64,000 bases of DNA from positions 406,960 through 470,959 of the forward strand of contig NZ_FNPZ01000001.1 in NCBI RefSeq assembly GCF_900107435.1, read 5' to 3'. This stretch comes from Herbiconiux ginsengi. GTDB lineage: Bacteria > Actinomycetota > Actinomycetes > Actinomycetales > Microbacteriaceae. Positions 33,849 through 41,552 of the stretch are shown in pieces (the first letter of the stretch is position 1; each line of letters opens with the position of its first letter). The translations under genes and the position numbers were made by a program. The notes under the pieces were generated by a model. The model did not search any database. It saw only the letters and a program-made list of their open reading frames with translations, and was not told where the DNA came from.

Positions 33849-34310
33849 ATGCCGAAGGGATTGCTCGAGACCGAAACCGACCTGCTCGCGCTGGATCGTC
33901 AGTTGTGCTTCGCGCTGGCGGTGGCGTCGCGCTCGGTGATCGGCGCCTACAAGCCGATCCTGGAGCCGATGGGGCTCACGCATCCGCAATACCTCGTGAT
34001 GCTGGCCCTCTGGGAGAGCGAGCCCCGCTCCCTCTCCGCTCTGGCCGAGCTGCTGCGACTCGAGCCCGCGACCCTGTCGCCGCTCGTGAAGCGGTTGGAA
34101 GCGGCCGGGCTCGTGACGCGGGAGCGGTCGGCCGACGACGAGCGGCAGCTCGCGGTGCGGCTCACTTCCGAGGGCCGGGCACTTCGCGCGAAGGCGGAGG
34201 ACGTGCCCCCGCAGGTGGTGGCAGCGCTCGGCGTCGACATCGACGAGTTGATGGAGCTGCACGCGCGGCTGACGTCGATCATCCAACGGATCGCGCCGCT
34301 CCCGGCCTGA
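33849..34310 (+). CDS. MarR-family regulator, OhrR-like (peroxide-sensing type)
   Basis: A 153-residue winged-helix repressor. Near residue 20 it has L-D-R-Q-L-C-F-A-L, the position of the reactive cysteine that senses organic hydroperoxides in OhrR. The winged helix contains LTHPQYLVMLALWE, LSALAELLRLEPATLSPLVKRLE and DERQLAVRLT. The usual target gene ohr is not in the window; the facing zinc-ribbon gene is the nearest candidate target. Confidence 0.85.
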   Translation: MPKGLLETETDLLALDRQLCFALAVASRSVIGAYKPILEPMGLTHPQYLVMLALWESEPRSLSALAELLRLEPATLSPLVKRLEAAGLVTRERSADDERQLAVRLTSEGRALRAKAEDVPPQVVAALGVDIDELMELHARLTSIIQRIAPLPA

Positions 34311-34371
34311 GCAGCGTTGCCGTTTCGGCACGGGATTTCGGCGGAGCGGCGGCGAGCGCCAAGCTGGAGGC

Positions 34372-35136
34372 ATGAGCGAGAACACCGAGACGGATGCGAC
34401 GGCCTTCTGGGAGGGCCGCTACCGCGAGCGCGAGCAGATCTGGAGCGGGCGCCCGAACCGGGCCCTGGTCGACGTGATCGAGTCGATCGGGACGGCGCCC
34501 GGCCGCGCCCTCGACCTGGGCAGCGGGGAGGGCGCCGACTCGATCTGGCTGGCCGAGCAGGAGTGGCAGGTGACCGGGGTCGAGATCTCGGCGACGGCGA
34601 TCTCGCGGGCGAGAGTGCACGCATCCGATCGGGGCGTGTCCGATCGGATCACCTGGCAGCAGGCCGATCTGGCGGAGTGGATGCCGGCGGCCGAGTACGA
34701 GCTCGTGTCGGCCTGTTTCCTGCACTCGCCGGTGGCGTTCCCGCGCGAGGCGGTGCTGCGGCAGGCGGCCTCGGCGGTTGCACCGGGCGGGCACCTGCTG
34801 GTGGTGGGTCACGCGAGCTTCCCGCCGTGGTCGCGGCACGCAGCCGTCGACGCGGCCGACGCCCATGGGCAGGGGCAGGGGCATGACCGTGAGGGCGGCA
34901 ACGGGGTCCGCCACGCGCACAGCGACGGCACCGACCCCGAAAGCGGTGCGAGTCACGCGCACGGGCACGACGACGGCGACCTCCCCACCCCCGAGCAGGT
35001 ACGCGAGCAACTCGCACTGCCTGTGGGCGCCTGGGAGACGGTGATCGCCGAGAACCGGTCGCGCGAGGCCACCGGCCCGGACGGCCAGCACGCGGTGCTC
35101 GACGACGCGATCCTGCTGCTCCGCCGTCTCGTCTGA
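34372..35136 (+). CDS. Class I SAM-dependent methyltransferase with His-rich insertion (TehB/thiopurine-like)
   Basis: A 254-residue enzyme. N-terminal FWEGRYREREQIWSGRPN, SAM motif I ALDLGSGEGADS, acidic VTGVEIS and later APGGHLLVVGHASF outline a Rossmann methyltransferase fold of the TehB kind (tellurite/selenite or heavy-metal detoxification in relatives). Residues ~158-200 are an inserted loop rich in His, Gly and Asp with H-A-H-S-D-G and H-A-H-G-H-D-D-G-D, likely metal-binding. Starts 61 bp after the OhrR-like gene. Confidence 0.8.
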   Translation: MSENTETDATAFWEGRYREREQIWSGRPNRALVDVIESIGTAPGRALDLGSGEGADSIWLAEQEWQVTGVEISATAISRARVHASDRGVSDRITWQQADLAEWMPAAEYELVSACFLHSPVAFPREAVLRQAASAVAPGGHLLVVGHASFPPWSRHAAVDAADAHGQGQGHDREGGNGVRHAHSDGTDPESGASHAHGHDDGDLPTPEQVREQLALPVGAWETVIAENRSREATGPDGQHAVLDDAILLLRRLV

Positions 35137-35153
35137 GCGCATCCTCCGACCAC

Positions 35154-35265
35154 TCAGGACGCGCGCCGGTTCGGGCCCTTCCCCATCGGCATGAAGAACT
35201 TGGTGGCGAGCACCACGCCGTCGCGGCGCCTCGACGCCGGTACGGCCCAGCAGGCGGTATTCCAC
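35154..35265 (-). pseudogene. Aldo/keto reductase remnant, copy A
   Basis: Reading from GTG 35265: E-Y-R-L-L-G-R-T-G-V-E, the start of an aldo/keto reductase, then a deletion and frameshift lead to V-V-L-A-T-K-F-F-M-P-M-G-K-G-P-N-R-R-A-S and TGA at 35154. The two pieces are normally ~70 residues apart. Only the first ~120 bp of the ancestral gene are represented. The same 5' sequence occurs again at 37567-37597. Confidence 0.7.
35229..35259 (-). repeat. 31-bp direct repeat, copy A
   Basis: 30 of 31 positions identical to 37567-37597 (same orientation). It is the 5' coding end of the aldo/keto reductase remnant. The two copies enclose the oxidoreductase/XRE-cupin module. Confidence 0.8.
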
Positions 35266-35521
35266 GTGGCCCAGCCTGCACCGCCTGTCAGCACCCGTCG
35301 ATCTGCCGCGCCCTCGCCGTCTCGGCCTCCTCCTGGGCCTTGCTGAGCTGCGGATGCCCGGCGCGGCCGCGAGTCGCGCCCACGTCTTCGAGGAGGGACC
35401 GTGGCACTGGCGAACAAGTCGGGCGCTGACACGGCAAGGCGGGTGAAGCGCGCGTCTCGCGGTAGCACGAGGCTCCCAGGGAGACGCCGATCGACCGCCC
35501 GGCCTCGGGAGAGGAGGGCAT

Positions 35522-35767
35522 TCACTGGCGTGCGGTGCGGATCTTGCCGTAGATCCGCATCAACTGCGGAACGACGAGGTACACCGCGACAGGCACGACA
35601 ACCACGGACAACACGAATGCACGCAGAACCGGGTTCCAATCCGAAGCAAACGGAGCGAGCGCGAAGAAGCCTAGGGTGACCAGGGGGAAGATCGCGATCC
35701 ACGTGATTATCGCTCGAGCGTGAATGGAGGGCGGGGCGGTTGCGGGCGAGTTGGGGGTCGATGACAT
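35522..35767 (-). CDS. Small two-transmembrane protein
   Basis: An 81-residue protein with two hydrophobic segments (~20-40 and ~50-70) and the tail VPQLMRIYGKIRTARQ. It looks like the small membrane proteins of the DUF2798 kind. ATG at 35767 preceded by AAGGAG and overlapping the last 61 bp of the oxidoreductase gene, so it is cotranscribed with it. Function unknown. The 35266-35521 gap next to it holds no gene. Confidence 0.7.
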   Translation of the reverse strand: MSSTPNSPATAPPSIHARAIITWIAIFPLVTLGFFALAPFASDWNPVLRAFVLSVVVVPVAVYLVVPQLMRIYGKIRTARQ

Positions 35768-36711
35768 GGTGGGGCTCCTTCTTGCGGTCGCGCCGCGGTT
35801 GCGACGTCGAGGTCTTGTTGCAGAAGCCATCCGCTGATGGCGATAGCACTGGCGCTTCCCGCTCCTGCAGCGGTGATGACTTGCGCGGTCGGGGTGACGA
35901 CGTTGCCCGCGGCCCAGACCCCACTGATGCTGGTCTTGCCGAAGGCATCCACCACCACCATTCCTGTGGAGTCGTCTCGTCGGCACCCGAGGTCATCCAG
36001 GATTCGGTCGTTCGGTCGCGGTTGCGGCGCGATGAAAGCCGCCTCGCACTCGATCGTGGCGCCACCGTCGATGACCACCCCGTCGAGGAATCCGGGCTCG
36101 CCCGCAAAGTGCGCTACCCTGCCGACGACCACGCGGACCCCGAACGCCTCCAGACCGTGACGCTCCTCGGGGGTGAGATCCATTCCATGGGTGATGAACG
36201 AAACTCGGTCACTGTAGCGGCGCAGCAGGCCAGCCTGCCTGATCGACATCTCCTTCGCGGGGCTGCCGACCACCACGATGCTCTTGTTGCGCACTTCGTA
36301 TCCGTGGCAGTAAGGACAGTGGTGGATGAGGGTCCCCCACTTTTCTTCGAGGCCGGCGATGCGCGGCAACTGGTCGGTGAGGCCGGTCGCCACGAGGATC
36401 GCTCTCCCGCTGACAGCGTCGCTGCTGTGCAGAGTCACCGTGAAGGTCCCGCTGGCCGTGACGGCCACATCGAGCACGGTGTCGGAAACGATTGATCCGC
36501 CATAGCTGAGCACCTCTTCGCGCCCCAACTCGAGAAACTCGCGTGGCGGGATACCGTCACGGGAGAGGAACCCGTGCATCTCCGCGGCGGGCGCGTTCCG
36601 GGGGCTGCCCGCATCGATCACCGTCACCGAAGCCTGCGCGCGCGCCAATACGAGTCCGGCGCTCAGTCCTGCGGCGCCGGCGCCGACAATCACAACATCG
36701 CTTCTGGTCAT
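35707..36711 (-). CDS. NAD(P)/FAD-dependent oxidoreductase, thioredoxin-reductase-like
   Basis: A 334-residue flavoprotein. N-terminal FAD site VVIVGAGAAGLSAGLVLAR, redox pair Cys-Pro-Tyr-Cys in HHCPYCHGYE (CATC in classical TrxR), second dinucleotide site VVVGSPAKE (GxGxxA is degenerate here) and GVWAAGNVV near the C-terminus. Such TrxR-like proteins lack a known dedicated thioredoxin partner. GGAGG precedes the ATG. The C-terminus has a Pro-rich tail not usual for the family. Divergent from the XRE-cupin gene, which probably controls it. Confidence 0.85.
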   Translation of the reverse strand: MTRSDVVIVGAGAAGLSAGLVLARAQASVTVIDAGSPRNAPAAEMHGFLSRDGIPPREFLELGREEVLSYGGSIVSDTVLDVAVTASGTFTVTLHSSDAVSGRAILVATGLTDQLPRIAGLEEKWGTLIHHCPYCHGYEVRNKSIVVVGSPAKEMSIRQAGLLRRYSDRVSFITHGMDLTPEERHGLEAFGVRVVVGRVAHFAGEPGFLDGVVIDGGATIECEAAFIAPQPRPNDRILDDLGCRRDDSTGMVVVDAFGKTSISGVWAAGNVVTPTAQVITAAGAGSASAIAISGWLLQQDLDVATAARPQEGAPPCHRPPTRPQPPRPPFTLER

Positions 36712-36781
36712 CTTGATCACCTCCAGACGCCACGTTGCCACCAGACGGCCAGATTCTGAGACTTCTGTTGCCAAAACCGGA

Positions 36782-36794
36782 ACAATCTGATTGT
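36782..36794. promoter_or_regulatory. 13-bp palindrome in the divergent oxidoreductase/XRE promoter
   Basis: ACAATC-T-GATTGT, a perfect 6+1+6 inverted repeat just before the XRE-cupin start and about 70 bp before the oxidoreductase start. TTGCCA at 36768-36773 with 17-bp spacing to TTGTCT could be a promoter for a leaderless XRE transcript; the palindrome would overlap it and permit autorepression. Confidence 0.5.
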
Positions 36795-36802
36795 CTGTGC
36801 CC

Positions 36803-37399
36803 GTGAGCACCTCACAGCGAGTAGCGACAGAGCTGAGCCAGATTGCCCCGAGGCTGCGGCAGGCCCGCCAGAAGAAGAACGTCACGCTCGACGAACTCGC
36901 GAAGGCCACGGGTATCTCAAAGAGCACCCTCTCGCGCCTCGAGTCAGGTCTGCGAAAGCCGAGCCTCGAACTACTGCTCCCGATCGTTACCGCCCTGGCG
37001 CTTCCGCTGGACGAGATCGTCACCTCACCCAAGATCGAAGACCCGCGTGTTCCTCAGAAGTCGATCCGTGCCGACGGTCGAACGCTGACCCCCCTGTCCA
37101 ACCACCACGGCGAGCCGCAGGCATACAAGATGACCATCGCCGCGACCGACCGCACCCCGGTCCTTCGCAGACACGAAGGATACGAGTGGGTATACGTGCT
37201 CTCGGGACGCCTCAGGCTGGTCCTCGGCGAGCACGACATCGTCATGGCGGCCGGCGAAGCCGCCGAATTCGACACGAAGAACCCACACTGGTTCGGCGCA
37301 ACGGGGACGGGCCCGGTCGAGTTGCTGAGCATGTTCGGCAAGCAAGGCGAACGCATCCACCTCCGAGCACGCTCGACGCGAAAGGAACCAGGCGGCTAG
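36803..37399 (+). CDS. XRE-family regulator with C-terminal cupin domain
   Basis: A 198-residue regulator. Residues ~10-70 are an XRE-type HTH (LRQARQKKNVTLDELAKATGISKSTLSRLE and LRKPSLELL). The cupin domain follows (E-G-Y-E-W-V-Y-V-L-S-G-R-L-R-L and F-D-T-K-N-P-H-W-F), which in relatives binds a small ligand. GTG at 36803 is chosen because the upstream palindrome and promoter-like elements would lie inside any earlier start (TTG 36791, GTG 36797). Probable local regulator of the divergent FAD oxidoreductase. Confidence 0.82.
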   Translation: MSTSQRVATELSQIAPRLRQARQKKNVTLDELAKATGISKSTLSRLESGLRKPSLELLLPIVTALALPLDEIVTSPKIEDPRVPQKSIRADGRTLTPLSNHHGEPQAYKMTIAATDRTPVLRRHEGYEWVYVLSGRLRLVLGEHDIVMAAGEAAEFDTKNPHWFGATGTGPVELLSMFGKQGERIHLRARSTRKEPGG

Positions 37400-37486
37400 C
37401 GCGGCTCGTTGGTCCCAACTCGAACGGTCTAGGTAGGGTCCCGGCTGAGTGCCGCCGACATCGACTGCGGAGTTCCCCAATCGCTC

Positions 37487-37597
37487 TCACCTGTCGCGGA
37501 TCGAGTCGTCGACATCCTCGTTGCCCCATTCGCCGAACATCATGATGCCGAGGCACAGCGGACTGACCTCGACGCCAGTACGGCCCAGCAGGCGGTA
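37487..37597 (-). pseudogene. Aldo/keto reductase remnant, copy B
   Basis: In frame: Y-R-L-L-G-R-T-G-V-E-V-S-P-L-C-L-G, M-M-F-G and D-D-S-I-R, then TGA at 37487. This is the first ~36 codons of an aldo/keto reductase (NADPH oxidoreductase fold); the rest is missing. The 5' piece is nearly identical to copy A at 35229-35259. Confidence 0.75.
37567..37597 (-). repeat. 31-bp direct repeat, copy B
   Basis: Matches 35229-35259 with one mismatch, same orientation, about 2.34 kb away. Confidence 0.8.
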
Positions 37598-37644
37598 GCA
37601 CCCCTCTCCCTGGGTCGTCTACGGCTGTCTCTAGACTGACGCTC

Positions 37645-40600
37645 ATGTCGAAGAACTGGACCGAAGCCACGACGGCGTACCTCAACGGGTTCGACACGTG
37701 TCCACGGTGCGACAGCCATGCTTTCGCCTACGGAATGTGCGCCGACTGCCGAGCGGATTTCCGGGGCCCGGTGGGCGCAGAGGTACGGCAGGCATCCGCT
37801 CGGGCCGCCTTCGCCCTGGAGCTGCGCCAGCAGATCGTCGACCGCGTGCCCGTGCTCGACGAAGCGGCGGTCGCCGCGGCGCCGGCCTGGGCGGCGCCCG
37901 GCGGGGTCGAAGCAGCGGATGTTCCGCTCGCTGCGTCGCTCGGCGGCAGTTACGTGACGGTGGCCCGCGCGCCCGCGCCCGAATTGCCCGCCGCGCCGTT
38001 CGACGCTCGTCCCCCAGCGCCCACTGCTCCTCCCAGCACCGGCGGCGAACTGCAGATCAGCGTTCAGTCGGTGCTGGCGGTCGCCGGCGCCGGCCTCGTG
38101 GCCGTGGCCGCCATCGTCTTCACCTTCTTCAACCCCGAGCTCTCGGATGTCACGCTCCGCAGCACCATCGTGGGCGCGGTGACGCTGCTCTTCCTCGGCG
38201 GAGCAGTGCTCCTCGCGCGGCGACGCCTCACCTTCTCGGCCGAGGCGGTGGGTGCGCTGGCGATGGTGTTCGTCGTGCTCGACATCTGGGCGCTCTCGCA
38301 GGTCGCGGTCGGCGATGCCGCGACCTGGGCGGTGGTCGGCGCGGGAACGCTGGTGAGTTCGGCCGCGATGATCGCCGTCGCCGCGGCCGTCCGCGTGCGC
38401 ACCTGGCTGTGGCTGGGCCTGGTCGGCGTCTCCGTCTCGCCGGCGATGTTCGCCCACGCCTTCGACGACCGGTGGATCGACGTCGCGGGCAACGTCGCCG
38501 TGGGCTTCGTGGCCGTCGCCCTGGTTCCCCTCATCCGCGTTCTGACCGTTCGCTACGCCAGTCCGCTGCGCGCCGACCTCACGACGTCGACGGTTCTGCG
38601 CATCCTGGTGACGACGATCGTGCTGGTGCGGATGTTCGCCCTCGTCACCGAGGACGGCCCGCCCAGCGCCCTCGGGAGCGCGGCCGTTCTCGCGTCGCTC
38701 GCGCTGCTCGCCGCTCTAAGCGCCCGGTTCGGACAGGCGCGCTTCTGGAGCTTCATGACCGGCGCCTGCGCCGTGGTGGCAGCACTGCTGCTCCCGATCG
38801 CGCTTCCAGATGTTCTGCCGATCGAGGCCGCTGCGCTCCTGGCGCTGGTGCCGCTGGCGTCGGTGCTCGGTGCGCTCGCCATCTCGCGTGTGCGTGCCCG
38901 GGGCATCGTCACCGGCACTCTGCAGGGTGGCGCATGGACCGTCGTCGTCGCGGCCACCGTGCCGGCCACGGTCGTCGCCGCAGCCCAGCTGGTGGCCGTT
39001 TCGCTGCGCATCCTTCCGGCCGACCTCGGGCTCGGGGCGGTGCTCGGCATCGTCGCGTCGCTCGCGGGCGTCTCGATCGCGTTCTCCCGATCCCCCGCTG
39101 CGCTCGGACGTGCGTTGTTCGTGACGGCCCTGTGGGCCGGGGTGCTCGCGGTGCTGTCGTTCGCGACGTGGACCGCCTTCGATCCCTTTGCTCAGACCGC
39201 GGTCGCCATCGCAGCCGCACTCGCCACCAGCGCCGCCATGCTCGTGCTCGGCCGGCGAACGACGGTTCGCGCCATCCGCGTCCCCTTCCTCGTGCTCGCC
39301 CCTGCCTCCCTGGCCCTCGCGGCCCTCATCTCGTGGTTGTCTCCGGACATCACGGTGCCGGCGGGCGTCGTTATCGTCGCCGCGGTGGCTGTCGTGTCGC
39401 GGATCGCGCCGGCACGGTTCCGCGCGGCACACGTGGTCGCCGGTTTCGCCTACGCGCTGGCCGTCTTCGCGCGAGCCCTGGATCTCGGCGGCCTCGACGT
39501 CATCCCGATCCTCTGCCTCACCACGAGCCTCGCCTCGCTCTGCGCCCTGGCCGCGACACTCGTGCGGAGGGTGGCGGCCGGCGCCTGGTATGCCGTTCTC
39601 GGTGTCACGGCAGTGCCGTTCCTGCTCGGCATCGTGTCGGTGCTGCTGGTGCGCAGCGGCTGGACGGCCCTCTCCACCGCCGTCACCTTCGCCCTGGCCC
39701 TCACACTGGTGCTCACTCGGCGCCCGGGCCTCAATCGCTGGGTCAGAGCGACCGCCGGCGGCCTGCTGGTGCCGGCCCTGGCCGTCATCGTGATCTGTCT
39801 GGGTGCGCAGGTGCTCGAGATCAGCGCCTCGCCCGTGACCCTTCCGGTGATCGCGGTGATCGTGGCGGCCGCGTTCCCCCTCACACCGATCCTGACCGCG
39901 CGACTCGCGCGCCGCATCCGGGAGACGGATGCGCGCGCCGTGCGTCTCTTCGTGGAGGTGTCGACATATGTCACCGGAGCGCTCGCCGTTCTGCTCGCTC
40001 TGGTGCGTTCGGCTGCCGGTCTCGGCACCACGCTGCTGGTGCTCCTCGTGCTCGGGCTCGGCGCGGCAGCAGCGGGTGCTCTCACACGGCGGCGCCTGCC
40101 ATGGGCCGTCGCCGCGGCGAGCTTCACCGGGGCGCTCTGGAGCTCGTGGGGACTCGTCGGGGTCGATGTTCCGGAGGCATACGTCTTGCCGCCGGCACTC
40201 GGAGCTGTGGTGCTCGGAATCGTGTTCACACGCCGCGGGCTCGGCGCGGGCCGCTGGTTCTCCGGGGTGGGGCTGACGTTCGCGGTGGTTCCGGCGCTGG
40301 GGTTGCTCGCCGTGTTCGGGCCGTCGACATCGGGCACGGCCATTCCCTGGCGCACGGCCGCGCTCGCCGCAGCCGCCGTGGTGCTTCTCGTCGTCGCCGG
40401 GAGGGGACGGATGCGCAGGCCCGCGTCGGTCGCGCTCGCCTCGGTTCGCCCTGCGACCACCGTGCTCGCGGTGGTGGCCGCGGCGGGGCCGGTCGTGCAG
40501 GCCGTGCGCCTCGGACTCGGACTCGACGAGCTGCCGTTCGCCGGACCCTCGCCCGACCAGGTGGCCGTGATGGTGCCGGTTCTCGTGCTGTCGGCGGTGG

Positions 40601-41463
40601 GATTCGGGTTCGCGATGATCGGTGGCCGGTTCCTGGCCCTCACCCCGTCGGGCACGCTGGCGGAGGGATCGGTGACGGCGACGACGACGAGCGAGCCTCC
40701 GCCGGAGCGCGACGGCGACGCTCGCGCATCCGAGCGGTTCACCCGGGTGGGAGTGATGCGAGTGGCCTTCGTGCCGGCCGCGGTGTACGCCGTGGCCGGG
40801 CCGATCTGCGCGGTCGACGGCGGGTGGGTCGCCATCGTGACGCTCTGGCTGCTCACCACGGGGCTGCTGATCACGATGCTCCTCACCGCGCGGCGGGGGC
40901 TCAGCCGTCCGGTCGCCGCGCCCCCGGTGTGGTTGCTGTTCGCGCTCGCCTGGGTGACGGCGGTGGCCGGATGGAGCGCTCGCGAGCTGCGGGTCGAGGC
41001 GTTCTCGCTGCCCCTCGGCCTCGCCCTCACAATGGCCGGCGTGCTGGCGATGCGATCTGCCGGAACGCCTGTGCGGCCGACCTTCACCACGTGGCCGGTG
41101 GGGTTCGCGGGCTCGTGGCGGCTGCTCACGCCGGGTCTCGTGGTCACCCTTCTGCCGTCGATGCTGGCGACCGCGACCGATCCGCTCACCTGGCGCGCCA
41201 TCCTGGTGATCGCGCTAGCGCTCGCCGCGATCCTGTTGGGTTCGCTGTTCAAGCTCGGAGCCCCCTTCATCCTCGGCATCCTCGTGCTGCCGATCGAGAA
41301 CGCCATCGTCTTCGTGGTGCAGATCGGCCGTTCGATCGGCGCGGCGCCGTGGTGGATGACCTTGGCAACCGCGGGGGCGGTGCTTCTGCTCATCGCGGTG
41401 ACCTCGGAGCGCCGCGCCGGTGCGGCGCGAGGCATGGGGGCGCGCCTGCGCGATCTGAAGTGA
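37645..41463 (+). CDS. Giant multi-spanning membrane protein (SCO7613 C-terminal-domain type)
   Basis: A 1272-residue protein. The first ~40 residues carry a zinc-ribbon (C-P-R-C ... M-C-A-D-C), followed by a Pro/Ala-rich cytoplasmic region to ~residue 135. From there to the end there are some thirty or more hydrophobic segments with few loops. This is the layout of the SCO7613-type membrane proteins of actinobacteria, whose function is unknown. The gene stands alone, with its own ATG. The preceding 180 bp hold only the aldo/keto reductase remnant. Confidence 0.85.
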   Translation: MSKNWTEATTAYLNGFDTCPRCDSHAFAYGMCADCRADFRGPVGAEVRQASARAAFALELRQQIVDRVPVLDEAAVAAAPAWAAPGGVEAADVPLAASLGGSYVTVARAPAPELPAAPFDARPPAPTAPPSTGGELQISVQSVLAVAGAGLVAVAAIVFTFFNPELSDVTLRSTIVGAVTLLFLGGAVLLARRRLTFSAEAVGALAMVFVVLDIWALSQVAVGDAATWAVVGAGTLVSSAAMIAVAAAVRVRTWLWLGLVGVSVSPAMFAHAFDDRWIDVAGNVAVGFVAVALVPLIRVLTVRYASPLRADLTTSTVLRILVTTIVLVRMFALVTEDGPPSALGSAAVLASLALLAALSARFGQARFWSFMTGACAVVAALLLPIALPDVLPIEAAALLALVPLASVLGALAISRVRARGIVTGTLQGGAWTVVVAATVPATVVAAAQLVAVSLRILPADLGLGAVLGIVASLAGVSIAFSRSPAALGRALFVTALWAGVLAVLSFATWTAFDPFAQTAVAIAAALATSAAMLVLGRRTTVRAIRVPFLVLAPASLALAALISWLSPDITVPAGVVIVAAVAVVSRIAPARFRAAHVVAGFAYALAVFARALDLGGLDVIPILCLTTSLASLCALAATLVRRVAAGAWYAVLGVTAVPFLLGIVSVLLVRSGWTALSTAVTFALALTLVLTRRPGLNRWVRATAGGLLVPALAVIVICLGAQVLEISASPVTLPVIAVIVAAAFPLTPILTARLARRIRETDARAVRLFVEVSTYVTGALAVLLALVRSAAGLGTTLLVLLVLGLGAAAAGALTRRRLPWAVAAASFTGALWSSWGLVGVDVPEAYVLPPALGAVVLGIVFTRRGLGAGRWFSGVGLTFAVVPALGLLAVFGPSTSGTAIPWRTAALAAAAVVLLVVAGRGRMRRPASVALASVRPATTVLAVVAAAGPVVQAVRLGLGLDELPFAGPSPDQVAVMVPVLVLSAVGFGFAMIGGRFLALTPSGTLAEGSVTATTTSEPPPERDGDARASERFTRVGVMRVAFVPAAVYAVAGPICAVDGGWVAIVTLWLLTTGLLITMLLTARRGLSRPVAAPPVWLLFALAWVTAVAGWSARELRVEAFSLPLGLALTMAGVLAMRSAGTPVRPTFTTWPVGFAGSWRLLTPGLVVTLLPSMLATATDPLTWRAILVIALALAAILLGSLFKLGAPFILGILVLPIENAIVFVVQIGRSIGAAPWWMTLATAGAVLLLIAVTSERRAGAARGMGARLRDLK

Positions 41464-41552
41464 ACCGGCCGCGGTTGCGGCACGGCGCGCTGCATCGACG
41501 CCCCGGCGATGCTCTCCGACGTCGTGGAGGCGGCCGATGGAGCTCGGCAGGC

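Noticed and set aside
36791-36802. TTG (36791) or GTG (36797) as the start of the XRE-cupin gene
   Set aside because: These starts would place the palindrome and -10-like element within or at the coding start; GTG 36803 fits a leaderless transcript better. It remains uncertain.
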